Part shown: positions 22,269-32,979 of the stretch, one piece after another
Numbering within the stretch: the first letter of the stretch is position 1
Layout of the letters: each line of letters begins with the position of its first letter
Made by a program: the position numbers and the translations under genes
Notes under the pieces: model-generated
Databases searched by the model: none
What the model saw: only the letters and a program-made list of their open reading frames with translations
What the model was told of the DNA's origin: nothing
Assembly: GCF_026210795.1 (NCBI RefSeq)
Contig: NC_089429.1
Location: 7,931,223 to 7,995,222, forward strand
Direction: 5' to 3'
Source of the DNA: Rhizophagus irregularis
Lineage: Eukaryota > Glomeromycota > Glomeromycetes > Glomerales > Glomeraceae
Length of the DNA stretch: 64,000 nt

Positions 22269-23749
22269 ACTATTTTTTAATCATCGTGAATCGGAATATT
22301 TGGTAATAGTATTAGAAATTTACACGGGGTATATTACAACCATAAAAGACCCTAGAAATTTTGGATAATATTACTTATTGAACTGGAAGCATTCTCTCAG
22401 TAGAAAAAATCCTAGATTTTTTAAATTTGATCGAGTAAATCAATTGGTTACAATATGAATGAGGATACCTCATTTTTTGAAGGTTCAAAAAAAATTTTTT
22501 CTCTTAGAGAATTGTTGTACCCACAATCATTATTTTATATTTTGACTTTTTTTTTTTAGAAAAAAGCGAACTATTATATGAGAAAACAAAAGATAAAATA
22601 AGAGAGTTAATATTTAAATCTTGGCTGTTATAATGTAATATCAGCTGAATTGAACATAAAAGAACCTTTCCTAAAAAAGAATCAATTCGATAACGAATCC
22701 CATCTGTAATTATCTAAAGACAATTTTTAATATGTTGCCTCTTTCGCAAAACTTTTTTTTACCTCACATTCGGTGATATTTAACGTATTTAATTGGACGT
22801 GTTGGAAAATCCGAGTTCGTTATATCGAGGGTTGACCGTATCAACGTAACACTTGAATCAACCATTGATCAAAACTCTAGGTTTATCTTTTGTGACTTTT
22901 TACTGGAATTTGATAGAAATCAGCTTTAGAATAAGGATCATCAGTTCATATACGCTCCGAGTTGCCATATCCCCAAAACTTTGATTTCCTTCTGTAAGTA
23001 AAATCATCGAATCTGCACTTTTTTTTTTGAAAGGATTTTTTATTATTTAATAAATTTTGTTCTTAATATTTATAAATGGATTGAATGATGTATTTTCAAT
23101 AGGAAGTTTCGAGACGTTTAGGGTTAATGTTCAAATAGTTTTACATCATACTGTATATTATCATCACAACGAATCCTCACGATTACGGATTACGGGAATT
23201 ATATTATTAAATATCTGGATTAAGACCGTTTTATATCGTGTTCTTTGGTATAATATAGTTAATCAATTATTGTACTGTAAGTGAGATGCAAAAAAATTTC
23301 ATATTTGTAGATTTCATATTACGAACCAAGAGAATTTCTTGCTTATATAGTACTGCAACTTCTTTATCAACAGATCTAAGTTCGTAATTTTTGTATTATT
23401 ATGAATTTCGAGTAGGAAATGCAATGTTAAAAATAATTTGCAAATATAAAAATAATATTGTAATAACTGTAATAACGATATAACTTGTAGTATATTTTTT
23501 AACTATTTAACACCTTTTATTTAAGGCGTTCCACGGCAATAAGCTCTATTGCTAAAAGTTTCACTTTCTGACTTCCATATTATAACAAGAATCCATTACA
23601 TAATTTACATTCTTCATTTAATCGATTCTCCGAATGTATTTTAAATATTACGTTTGTGTGAAGAAATTACTTGAACATCAACTTGACCAACTCCTGATGA
23701 GATACGTAGCGTAGCACGAATACATTGTATCACAGTATTTAAGAAATGT
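22269..23749. other. Intergenic DNA with a pogo-type terminus remnant
   Basis: No gene is supported (the frame at 23057-23284 has no domain). At about 22812-22842 the minus strand reads TACGGTCAACCCTCGATATA. This closely parallels the TA-flanked CAGTTCACCCTCGCTATAG ends of the element at 24100-24285, so it is probably one surviving end of a pogo/Tigger-like MITE. Its partner end was not found. Confidence 0.4.
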
Positions 23750-23757
23750 GTCACATA

Positions 23758-23970
23758 TAGTGTTTCGATCCGGATAAAACCTCAAATATTTTAACGTGGG
23801 ATTATAATTAAAAAAGGTTACAAATTTCGGCTTTGAGTGGACTATAATTTCGGCCAGAATTAAAATAATATTATTTCATAAATTTTATTAATTTTGGTGG
23901 TCCCAGCCTAAATTAACCGAGCCGGTATCCGGATAAAAACCGGATAAAACCGCTACGGATCGAAACTCTA
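23758..23970. mobile_element. hAT-type MITE (213 bp) with exact 8-bp target duplication
   Basis: The left end is TAGTGTTTCGATCCG and the reverse complement of the right end is TAGAGTTTCGATCCG, one mismatch in 15. Both fit the hAT terminal pattern YARNG. The identical 8-bp sequence GTCACATA flanks both sides (23750-23757 and 23971-23978), which is the hAT target-duplication length. The interior carries 'taatttcggccagaatta', a motif also found in other elements of this window. It has no coding capacity. Confidence 0.9.
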
Positions 23971-24007
23971 GTCACATATTTCGAAACGCGCTGGTCTGAA
24001 ATCTGTG

Positions 24008-24369
24008 CCAGGCTAGTGTCGATCACTTCTATAATAGGAAGGGGTGATATTTACGCGTCACTTGATCACGTGCAGCCACGAGTTCAAAAACACTAAGTAC
24101 AGTTCACCCTCGCTATAGTGAATTTTTATATAGTGAATAATTTGCTATAGTAAAGAAAAGCTCAGGTACGGATTTTCTATATAAATAATAATTCTTAATA
24201 CAGTTCACCTTCGCTATAGTGAATCCCTTACTATAGTGAATCTTAACCTTCAGCCTATGAGCTTCACTATAGCGAGGGTGAACTGTATCTGAGGGACAGA
24301 GAATTTTTTTCGTGCCAAAAATTTATTTGTCACCGTTATTTGTCACCGTGATCGACACTAACCTGGCAG
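24008..24369. mobile_element. Inverted-repeat element interrupted by a pogo-like MITE
   Basis: 'gccaggctagtgtcgatcac' (24009-24028) is the near-exact reverse complement of 'gtgatcgacactaacctggc' (24349-24368). Weaker inverted similarity ('cgcgctggtct', 'gctcgaaacgcc') extends outside. The interior holds the independent element 24100-24285, so this is an older palindromic element with a younger one inside it. Confidence 0.65.
24100..24285. mobile_element. pogo/Tc1-type MITE with TA target site and an internal repeated end
   Basis: The ends CAGTTCACCCTCGCTATAG are perfect inverted repeats of about 23 bp and are flanked by TA on both sides (24098-24099, 24286-24287), as expected for Tc1/mariner/pogo insertions. 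An extra direct copy of the terminus (CAGTTCACCTTCGCTATAG) preceded by TA starts at 24201. The element is therefore either a tandem partial copy or two nested insertions. No ORF. Confidence 0.88.
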
Positions 24370-24439
24370 ACGTGCTCGAAACGCCACACAACCATTTCTA
24401 TTTAAACCCTGGATTTTTTTTTTTTAAAAAAAAAAAAAT

Positions 24440-24930
24440 TAAAATTCCCTATTCACGTCAAAAAAATTTTCATTTATCTTATTTAATACCTTGTCCTAAC
24501 CTCCATAAATTAGAATTCTCCCAAATAACTTAAACCATTAAATAATGAAAAGAGAACTTTCAAATCATCTTATGATGAAATGGAAAACCAATACCCATTA
24601 TTAAGCGAAAAAAAGCTACCACATTAAAACAAATTATATTAACACCATTTGTTACATTTATTGATCCTACATTTCTTACAAGTTTAACATTTGAAACTAA
24701 TTAATGATAGTGATGAATTTTATTATGAGAGTGTAGACTGGGGACAATTGAGAATTTCCAGATCTCCAATATCTTGAAACTACATTCTAACCAAGTAGTA
24801 TTGAATGATGGGAACCCATTTACTTGAATCTCAAAGATTATCCGATCGAAAGTGGACAACTATTTAAAATGATATCTAAACATTATCCAAAGATAAAGAG
24901 GTTAACTACGGACGTTAATGCTTAATGCAT
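24440..24930 (+). pseudogene. F-box/LRR pseudogene A (LRR fragments)
   Basis: Plus-strand frames give IPCPNLHKLEFSQIT, ENQYPLLSEKKLP, TLKQIILTPFVTFIDPTF and GQLFKMISKHYPKIKRLTTD, separated by stops and frameshifts. These are leucine-rich segments of the F-box/LRR family. The NQYPLLS...TLK block recurs in pseudogene B at about 27036-27090 (ENQYPLLSNAH, TLKRIVSSPSYD), so A and B are paralogous relics. No F-box N-terminus is attached to this fragment. Confidence 0.55.
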
Positions 24931-25099
24931 AAATAAATAAAGACAGAGAAAGAAAAATTAAGGAATTAACCAAGAATTTTGATAATCAAGCAGGTAAAAA
25001 GTTTAATAAATAATTATTAAAAAAAAAAGTTAATCATATTTTATATACTCGCACAGATATTTATTATTCTTATTTTTAGGATTTAATATATACTATCTT

Positions 25100-25270
25100 C
25101 GCATAATATGTTACGGTTATATTCATGCATTTTAGTTAAAAGTGTCTGGTGGTACCTATGCTGTGGAAATATCTTTCTCACGCCTACAAAATCCTATCAT
25201 CTACTCAAAAACTTTACACGTTTTTTACCTTTTGCTCAAAAATAGTGTTAGATTATCTCCAAGTGCGAGG
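25100..25270 (+). pseudogene. F-box pseudogene B, N-terminal part
   Basis: One frame reads CILVKSVWWYLCCGNIF and the neighbouring frame AVEISFSRLQNPIIYSKTL. Overlaid, they match the F-box signature (sCiLVn..W...av.iLWk.Pf.....) used by the intact genes at 19450 and 40099. It is cut off about 100 bp before the acyl-CoA oxidase relic, and the LRR part resumes at about 26620. Confidence 0.5.
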
Positions 25271-25369
25271 AGCGGGATGAATACAGTGATATTAATGTTA
25301 TTTTTATTAGAATATTAAATATTCCTTATATTTATTTCTAATGTAGAAACATTTTATATGGATTAACTC

Positions 25370-26610
25370 ACGGCTTGAGTTTAAGGGAGATTATGAGAGA
25401 CTGATGGTTAAACATGACGTGAAAATTCAGTAGGTCAAGTCTAAACACGCTATGGGAATACTTACGGTATTCGGACAAGGATCCGAAGAACAATAAAAAA
25501 TCCCTAATCCCAGCACTTAAATATGAAATATTGGATGTTATGCTCAAACGGAGTTGGATCACGGTCTAACGTGGCTCGGAATAACTGTAACATATATTCC
25601 AGAATCGAAATATATTTATCATATTTGACCGCATCAAAATGGTGGATTTGGAGGTCTAGGAAGAACAGCGTAGGTTTAATTTATATTGATATAATTATAT
25701 CACGAAATTTCTGAATACTAAACTTTTTTTAATGTACGCAGCAACCACGCTATCGTTATGGAAAAATTAAAGAGCAGTGGAAAGGACTATGATCTTCGTC
25801 CATTTATCGTTCAAATTAGAGATTTAGAGACGCAATTACGAGATATCGGTTCTATAACGCTACTGATAATCGATTGATGATTTTGACCATATGAGAATTC
25901 CACGCTTTAATATGCTTTTACAAATTAAAAAAAGCTACAAGCGAATACATAAATCTGCCGAATAACAAATTATCTTATGGTGCCATGGTATTCGTTCGTG
26001 CCATGATTGTCACAAATGTTCGAATTTCACTTGCACGTACTGCAACGATTGCAGCGGCCGTATGAAGACAATTTGTTGATAATGATCAACCAAAAAATCG
26101 AAAGACTGGTGAGTTAAAAATACATATAATTTTAAATTAGTTTTCTTTGGTTTTTATTAATGTGTAATTTCTATAATTTAGACGTATAGTAGAAACTTCA
26201 GTGCTTAATTATACAATGCAACAATATCGATTATTCCCAATAATCGCCCAAGCTTATACCACACAGTAAAAGCCATGATTGATTTGTATATGAAATACCT
26301 TAAACGGAGTTCCGAAAGTGATTTTTCTCTGTTAGCAGACTTACATCAGGATTAACATCCTTAACTACCATGATGGCAGTAGATTCAATTGAAGATTGTA
26401 GAAAGACATGTGGCGGCCATGATTATTCAAATTTTAGCGGGTTCGTTATATTTTAATAAAATTATTTACCAAATGCAACTTGCACATCAAACTGCTCGTT
26501 ATGTAAGTAAAAAAATTTAGTAATTTTCTCTTTTTTTTTCAATTTTCTTTTTTGACAATTTTTTTATTATTTAGCTTCTAAAAACCATTTGTGAAGTGAT
26601 GTCAAGTAAA
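25370..26610 (+). pseudogene. Acyl-CoA oxidase (peroxisomal beta-oxidation) pseudogene retaining introns
   Basis: Although broken by stops and frameshifts, the plus strand spells acyl-CoA oxidase in order: GQGSEEQ, YAQTEL, SNVAR, YIPES, LTASKWWI and GGLGRTA, then after an intron (about 25670-25741) NHAIVMEKLKSSGKDYDL, RPFIVQIRDLETQLRDIG and YNATDN. Next come NNKLSYGAMVFVRAMIVTNV, RISLARTATIA and RRQFVDNDQP, then a second intron (about 26110-26181), then SVLNYTMQQYRLFPIIAQAY. After that come SGLTSLTTMMAVDSIEDCRK, TCGGHDYSNFSG and AHQTARY, an intron, and LLKT. Acyl-CoA oxidase catalyses the first, FAD-dependent, step of peroxisomal fatty-acid beta-oxidation. The N-terminal third and C-terminus are missing. 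Retained introns rule out a processed copy; it arose by DNA-level duplication. Confidence 0.88.
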
Positions 26611-26619
26611 ATCCAAAAA

Positions 26620-27420
26620 TTTATGCCTCTCAATCAACCGATTGAATCAGTAAACCTTTTTATTAAAAATAATATTATATTATCTTCATATAAGTTACCA
26701 AGAAAACCAACATTTGTATTCGTGAATTATTTACTCGTTTCGCGCCAAGTTGGATTAAAGATATGGTACGACTTTTAATAAAGGAAGAAATTATGGATTT
26801 TTTGTACAAAAAAAATTTTGAAATTAGAAGTTATCTTTTTTATTTGGATACTGATAAATATCCGAGTGAGGAATCATTTTTTCAAACCTAATTTCTCTTG
26901 AAATTAGTTTAAATATTACTCGACTTGCCACTATTTGTTAAAATATAAAAACTTTAAAAGTAAATTATTTTAATGAAGATTCTGAAGGTTTAGTTTCAGC
27001 TGTCTTTTTATATTTTGATGATAATGAAGAAAATCAATACCCATTATTAAGCAATGCACATTAAAAAGAATTGTCAGCTCACCTAGTTACGATCAAATCG
27101 ATAATCACAAAAGAAATCATGGAATAATTCAATATCTTTACCATCTTTTAGTAAAAATTTTATAACAGACCAAATGTGGTTGATACAGTGTTGATACATT
27201 TACATGTCAGAATTTATGTCAGCGCTAAACAGAAAAATTATGACGCTTTGGCAGTGACCCGACCACTTTGATGGCAAAGTATACGAAACGATGATTGATT
27301 GGGCTTCTAAAGAGCCCTTGAATGGAATTACTTTGAATGTTAATCCTAATAGAATTAGAAATGAAACTTTAAAAAAGAAAATTAATATTAAATATAAATT
27401 AATTGGTAATTTAGCATAAT
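26620..27420 (+). pseudogene. F-box pseudogene B, LRR part
   Basis: Frames give QPIESVNLFIKNNIILSSYK and LPRKPTF, then PSWIKDMVRLLIKEEIMDF, LYKKNFEIRSYLFYLDTD and YPSEESFF. Further on come SLEISLNITRLATIC, DNEENQYPLLSNAH and finally NGITLNVNPNRIRNETLKK before a stop. This is the body and end of an F-box/LRR protein with several frameshifts. Together with 25100-25270 it makes one gene with an acyl-CoA oxidase segment lying inside it. Confidence 0.6.
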
Positions 27421-28036
27421 TTTATTTAGAATATAATTTCTTATAAAAATTCCTTAAACAATATTTTAATTTAATGTGTTGATAAATTTATGATGTAGTA
27501 TTGATCTGTTTGACTGTTTGATGCTTTAAGTTTTTATATTTTATAGTTTTACGCGCTCGTTTAAAAAAATTAAGAATGTCGAGATTGTAACTGGCTTAAG
27601 AACTCATTGTTGTGGCGTTGAAGCCTCATCATTACCCGATCAAAATTTTTTTTTATTAAATATAATTAGAGATGTGCCACTTAGTGTTATATAACATATA
27701 TAACATATATATATAACTAAAAAAAATACATATAATATGAATAAAAATTTTTTTGATCAATCAATTACCAGGCTGTATATTCTGAAGTCACAAAAATTTT
27801 CATCCCTTATCTGTCACTGGTCACGTGAAGTGAGATTAATGATATATATAACATAAATAACATAAATAACATATATAACATGTTATGTTTGTTATATTTG
27901 TTGTTTTTAATGTTATAAATATTATATAGCAAAAATGGTATATTTTTAATATAGAATAATAAAAGTATATATTGTATTTATAAAAATTTTTATTCATATT
28001 GTATGTATTTTTTTAATTATATATATGTGTTATATA

Positions 28037-29320
28037 CAGTGGTGTGCAAAAAAAATGACAATTTTTTTTGAGTAATGATCAGCAGGCATAACTTATCCGA
28101 TTTTAGTCGTATCTACACAAATAAATATGCGTATGAAAGCCCCGTGATTACTATATTTTTTAACGAAAAATTTTTTCCCATATATAATAAAATTGTATTT
28201 TATTAACCGTATAAAATGCCACTATCTAAGCAAGAAACTCAAAGACAAACGATATTACAATTCTGGAGGCAAGGAATACGTACTGCCGCCAAAATTCATT
28301 CTTTGACAAAGATACCACTTAGGACAATATATAGGAACCTTAAAAAAATCAAAAAAACCGGAGATGTGAAACATAGAGGTGGCAATGGACGTATTAGTAA
28401 AATAACGCAAAAGGCTGCTCGTGAAATTGGACAATATATTCGAAGAAAACCCACAATTACCGCCAAGTTCATTGCTGCCAAATTGGAAGATGTTGGTGTT
28501 AACGTCTCTCGCTCAACAGTTTCAAGGTATTTGACCAGTCACGGATACAAAAATGCACTCCCCCTTGCTACACCAATGCTTACTCCAGCCCATAAGCATA
28601 AACGTATTGAATGGGCACAAAATCACATGAATGATGACTGGCAAAATACTTTATTTAGTGATGAGACAGCTTTCCAGCTATTCCGCAACACAGTAAGACA
28701 TTGGTATAAAAAACAACGGCCAATTCGTCCCATACCAAAAGACCGAAGTAAAATTTTTGCATGGGGTGGTTTTTGCATAAGAGGTAAAACAAGTCTTTTT
28801 TGTTTTAGGGGTATAATGGATGGAAAATTTTACACAAAAATATTAGAAAGACAAATTCCAGAGGTGTACAGTATGTTAGGAGATAGTTGGCAGCTGCAAC
28901 AAGATAATGATCCTAAACATACTAGTCGGGTTGCTAAGGAATTTCTCAAAAATAATGTCCCAGAGGTTATGGACTGGCCATCCAATAGTCCAGATCTAAA
29001 CCCCATAGAAAACCTTTGGGCAATTGTTAAGAGAAATACAGAGTTGCGTAGACCAAAAAATCTTAATGAATTAGATGTTTTTTTGCATGAAGAATGGGTA
29101 AAAATTCCAAATAACCTCCTAATTAATCTTGTAAATTCAATGCCGCAACGTTGTAGGGAGGTTATTGACAGAAATGGTGAACGAATACCATATTAATTTT
29201 TTTTAATAAAGTCTACTATGTTTTAGCTTTAAAATAATACTACTTTTTATTTTTTGATTGGTTTATTGGTTAAAAAATTAACGTGACTTGAAAAATTGTC
29301 ATTTTTTTTGCACATCACTG
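28037..29320 (+). mobile_element. Complete Tc1/mariner transposon (1284 bp)
   Basis: The terminal inverted repeats start CAGTGRTGTGC followed by eight A and 'tgacaattttt', with one mismatch in ~30 bp, and are flanked by the TA target duplication (28035-28036, 29321-29322). A single intact transposase ORF lies between them. Near-perfect ends and an open frame suggest a recent and possibly active insertion, younger than the hAT MITE it sits in. Confidence 0.95.
28216..29196 (+). CDS. Tc1-type DD34E transposase (326 aa)
   Basis: This transposase binds the terminal repeats and moves the element by cut-and-paste into TA sites. Residues about 1-110 form paired helix-turn-helix DNA-binding domains (TILQFWRQGIRTAAKIHSLT; SRSTVSRYL). 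The catalytic DDE domain shows Asp149 in LFSDETAF, Asp230 in LQQDNDPKH and Glu265 in SPDLNPIENLW. With 34 residues between the second Asp and the Glu it is DD34E. Length is close to the usual ~340. There is no intron, frameshift or stop. The ATG at 28216 follows 'cgtataaa' and yields a full N-terminal domain. All catalytic residues are present, so it may be active. Confidence 0.96.
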   Translation: MPLSKQETQRQTILQFWRQGIRTAAKIHSLTKIPLRTIYRNLKKIKKTGDVKHRGGNGRISKITQKAAREIGQYIRRKPTITAKFIAAKLEDVGVNVSRSTVSRYLTSHGYKNALPLATPMLTPAHKHKRIEWAQNHMNDDWQNTLFSDETAFQLFRNTVRHWYKKQRPIRPIPKDRSKIFAWGGFCIRGKTSLFCFRGIMDGKFYTKILERQIPEVYSMLGDSWQLQQDNDPKHTSRVAKEFLKNNVPEVMDWPSNSPDLNPIENLWAIVKRNTELRRPKNLNELDVFLHEEWVKIPNNLLINLVNSMPQRCREVIDRNGERIPY

Positions 29321-29489
29321 TATGTTATATAACACTAAGTGGCACATCTCTAAATATAATGGATATATATTAAGTATATGTATTTATTTATTAAGCAAAA
29401 TTTCAAAAGCAAGCGGATTTAATTGTAATTTTTCAATGAAATAAAACTAGAGTTATATAATACACTACATTCAACTCGTATATCTTTCC

Positions 29490-30880
29490 CTATCTCCCCT
29501 AAAAAATAAATCTTTATTTATTTAAAAGATTGGTACAACATTCACTCAACGTAACAATCTAAACACTACCACATCTGCCTAAAAAAAGACCGACCACCAA
29601 CCATAAGGTGGGCAATACCAAATACTTCTTGATCTCAACTTCATCAATAAAGAATTTGATATTTTGATGTTATTTCCGCATCGTGCGACCAAGAAATAAA
29701 TAGGTCACACCTTATTTGCACCAATATATTATCCCCATCTCCCTAACTACACAAGATAAAAAAAGAATACATCAAATAATATTCCCGATACGTGCCAAAT
29801 ACTCTTGATCAACTTCATAAGAAGTAACGTTCCTTACAAGCTAAGAAATAAATACTACACACCCTCTATTACGCGCTATCCATCAATTCGTACACCTTCT
29901 CATCTACTTTGACCGCAAATTCATCAATAATAATCTCGTTGCACATCAAGCATTTTTGATCTAAACTTCATTAATAAGGAATTTAACGTTCCTTCTACAT
30001 CACAAGGCATATAACATATACACATATATAATTCTTTTTTTTTCGCAGCTCCCTTTACAACACAAGACGAAAAAGAAAAATTACAATTCTTATTACACAC
30101 TAAACACTCCTGATCTCAACTTCATCAATAAAAAACTGATCAAGGAATAAATAGATCACCTTTAGCCACAAATACATTACATAATAATTCTCGTTGCACA
30201 TCAAAACATTCTTGTTCCTACAAAACTAGACATCAATACTATACTCCTCTATTATACACTTCTCATCAACTCATATACCTTCCCTATCTCCTACACAAAT
30301 AATAATCGCCAAACACTCTTGATCTCAATTTCATCAACAAGGAATTCACTCCTCTAATCCATCAACTCGTACACCTTCTCCATCTTGGGACTGCATATGG
30401 CCTTGGCATTTTTGTATACGATGGAGAGAACTCTAAGATGACTTTATGGTCGTCAAGAGTGATAAGAATTTCTTATTATTAGGCGTACCTGGATCGATCG
30501 ACTTTAGGAGCTGACAGCTACTTTAACTATCCAAATACATCAAATTATAATTCTCGTTGCACACATTCTTGATCTCAATTTCACACTTACACACAACCAA
30601 GAAATAAATAGGTCACGTTCTATACACTTCCCCATTATGCACTATCCATTAACTCATATATTTCCCATCTCCTTTAACTACAAATACATCAAATAACAAT
30701 AGCAACACCAAATGCTCTTGATCTTAACTTCATCAATAAAAATTTAACGTTCTTATGACCAATAAATAAATGGATCACACCTTATTTTGCACTAACTATC
30801 ATTTCTCCGTCTCCCTAACTACATAGTAAGATATAAAAGAAAAAAAAAAATACATAAATAATAATTCTTGTTACACGCCA
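29490..30880. repeat. Diverged tandem satellite, ~8 units of 150-250 bp
   Basis: The phrase 'cttgatctcaacttcatcaataa' followed by 'gaatttaacgttcctt' and 'aagaaataaataggtcacacc' recurs near 29631, 29808, 29960, 30107, 30320, 30568, 30715 and 30885. Linkers such as 'caaatacatcaaataataattc' and 'cgttgcacatcaa' lie between. Unit lengths vary. An unrelated ~150-bp insert of mixed composition sits at about 30385-30535. I see no translation that stays open across units. Confidence 0.75.
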
Positions 30881-30889
30881 AATATTTTT

Positions 30890-31010
30890 GACCTCCCATC
30901 GTCGCGTTACTGATCCACTCAGCTTCCATAGGGTCAAGAGGTTTATTGGCGGGGATGCCTATACTCAATCTCTCAAATAGCCAGAGGGCAGTTTTCTTGT
31001 CATCAATGAG
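30890..31010 (-). pseudogene. Unidentified coding relic
   Basis: The minus strand reads KKTALWLFERLSIGIPANKP and then LDPMEAEWISNATM without a stop. It has balanced protein-like composition unlike the surrounding AT-rich DNA. No start, flanking frame or recognisable family. Probably an exon fragment of a lost gene or transposon. Confidence 0.3.
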
Positions 31011-32570
31011 AAATTTGATATTTCTTCCATATCACGTGACCAGAATCCTTAATCAATAAAATAAAAAGTTTAAAAATCCTTGCCACACAAATTTTCCTAT
31101 AGTTTCAATTTAAAATTGTTCATTTCTTAAGGATTGCATGATTTTAGGAAGCATTTTTGATGATTTCAGCAAAGTCAGAATTTGATTTCCGGTCATACCA
31201 AAAAAATGTTCACAAAGATTCTGCACCATAAAGTACCATAAAAACTAGGGAGTCAAGGACTTAAGGTATGTGTGTATAATATTCACAATAAATAGGGTTT
31301 AATATTACCACTAACTCGAAAATCTCAATAAAATCAGGTTACTTTATAGTGAAATCACAATAAATGTAAGAAGTTATCATCATTACGAATAAGTAGTCAA
31401 ATAATTACCCTTACAAAGTTGGGCAAAGAGTCCTTTCAATATGTAGTACCATTATTATAATTTAAACATTGATGAAAAAGTTTTGTATGCGATGCTGCGA
31501 CGTCATCTTGACAGTTCATCACTTTTTTAAGGATCTGGCATCTAAAGTATTGAATTGATGTTGTGCAAAATGTTAAGAGATGAGCGCCGCCAATCCACAG
31601 CACTTTTTGTTGCCTTCCATAGCATGTTTATGATTCTGATCACGTACATTGAATCAAAGTTGAAGCCGTTCTTAAAAGTATTTGTTGCCGCAATTGAAAT
31701 TCAACAATAGCACGCACTACTGATCCGAATGATAGATAAGCTGTGAATTAATTTCTATAATGTAATTTAGCAATCAGAGTAATTATTACTGGAGGGGATT
31801 TTTGTGATGGAATCTTTACGATAATACATAAATAAAATAAATTAATATTAAAAATTAATTTGAAAATTTAAACTTACTTGTAAATATACAACGGTGCCTC
31901 AGATCATGAAGTATGCGTCAACGGCCAAATAAATAAAATAGGCTTCACACTAGTATTTGTGATAACATATATAAACGATACGAGTAAAAATCTGCTTTAT
32001 ACGGTTAAATAATAGACCAGGTAAAAAACATGGTCCTATTCTAACTGCATGTCACCCTAAAAAGAAATTAATTTTTCAAAATTTGCGATTTTTAGGTAGG
32101 AAAGGGTATCGATTTCCGAAGAGAATTCTTGCAAGAAATACAGTAGTAATTTAGTAATTTTGAAAACAACTCTACAACAGGTATAGGTGACACTTTCATA
32201 CTGTACATATTTGCCAAATCAATACACCATTACACCAAATGATAAGAAAGTTACACATACTAATCTGATATCCATATGTTTTCCTCCACACTTTTTTTTA
32301 TTAAATCTCAACAAACGATTAGGTTGGACCGATCCTTTAGCTTCTTAAAATAAGGTACGTTCATATTTTAAAAATATAAACATAAGATAAGGAGATTTTA
32401 TATATATTTTTTCGAACTAAATTGGTTGTTTAACAGGTACGAAAACATTATTATGAGGCTTTTCATGTTTTCAATGTCTTTCATGGCAAGAATTGGCTGG
32501 ACCAATCCCTATTTCTACGAAAGTTGTTTTGTTTTTAGAATGTCAAAAAAGCACAATCTTTTAAGATTTA
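31011..32570. other. Intergenic DNA with scattered relic-like sequence
   Basis: No intact gene. The stretch 31490-31740 has a less AT-biased composition, and its minus strand includes FDSMYVIRIINMLWKA, but the frame is soon lost. Nothing identifiable. Confidence 0.35.
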
Positions 32571-32574
32571 AAGT

Positions 32575-32814
32575 TTAAAAATGACGTAAGTTATAAATAA
32601 ACAAATGTTCTTTGAAACACAAAAAATTCTTAATTCTTGTCATAATTCCAATTCGGCCAGAATTCAGATATCGAACTTGGTGATCACAAGGCCTCCAATA
32701 TTGGTACAAGCAATCATTTGATTCCCTATCATATCCTCCTGCCGCAGGTGGATTAGATCTCGCATAGATTATAAATCGATCGAAGTAATCAGGATCTCCC
32801 CCATCAGATGGCAA
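32575..32814 (-). CDS. Doubtful 79-codon frame
   Basis: MPSDGGDPDYFDRFIIYARS followed by NPPAAGGYDRESND has protein-like composition, but the last third is hydrophobic AT-type noise. No domain is recognised. It may instead be the antisense of the decayed gene that follows on the plus strand. Confidence 0.2.
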   Translation of the reverse strand: MPSDGGDPDYFDRFIIYARSNPPAAGGYDRESNDCLYQYWRPCDHQVRYLNSGRIGIMTRIKNFLCFKEHLFIYNLRHF

Positions 32815-32979
32815 TTACGCCTCATCATGGTGGTCCAGTAATGAGAAGAGGTTTGGATCCTCATCACCCGACGTCCCTAGGAAATCTGCTTCTGATTCTA
32901 AACCACACGCCAATCAACACGGTTTAATCAAAAAATCTCAAAATTTGAAATATTAACGTTAGCGTTCTAATGTAAATGA

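Larger units (their letters stand above)
27667..29352. mobile_element. hAT-type MITE with long TIRs, split by a Tc1 insertion
   Basis: The ends TAGAGATGTGCCACTTAGT are exact inverted repeats and fit the hAT YARNG pattern. The 8-bp AATATAAT flanks both sides (27659-27666, 29353-29360). Inverted similarity continues inward ('aaaaatacatataatatgaa' near 27723 against its complement near 27990). Without the Tc1 (28037-29320) the element would be about 400 bp. It has no ORF of its own. Confidence 0.9.

Noticed and set aside
29600-30880. Possible CRISPR-like array because of regularly repeated phrases
   Set aside because: Units are diverged and of variable length, spacers are not unique, no cas-like genes occur, and the host is eukaryotic.
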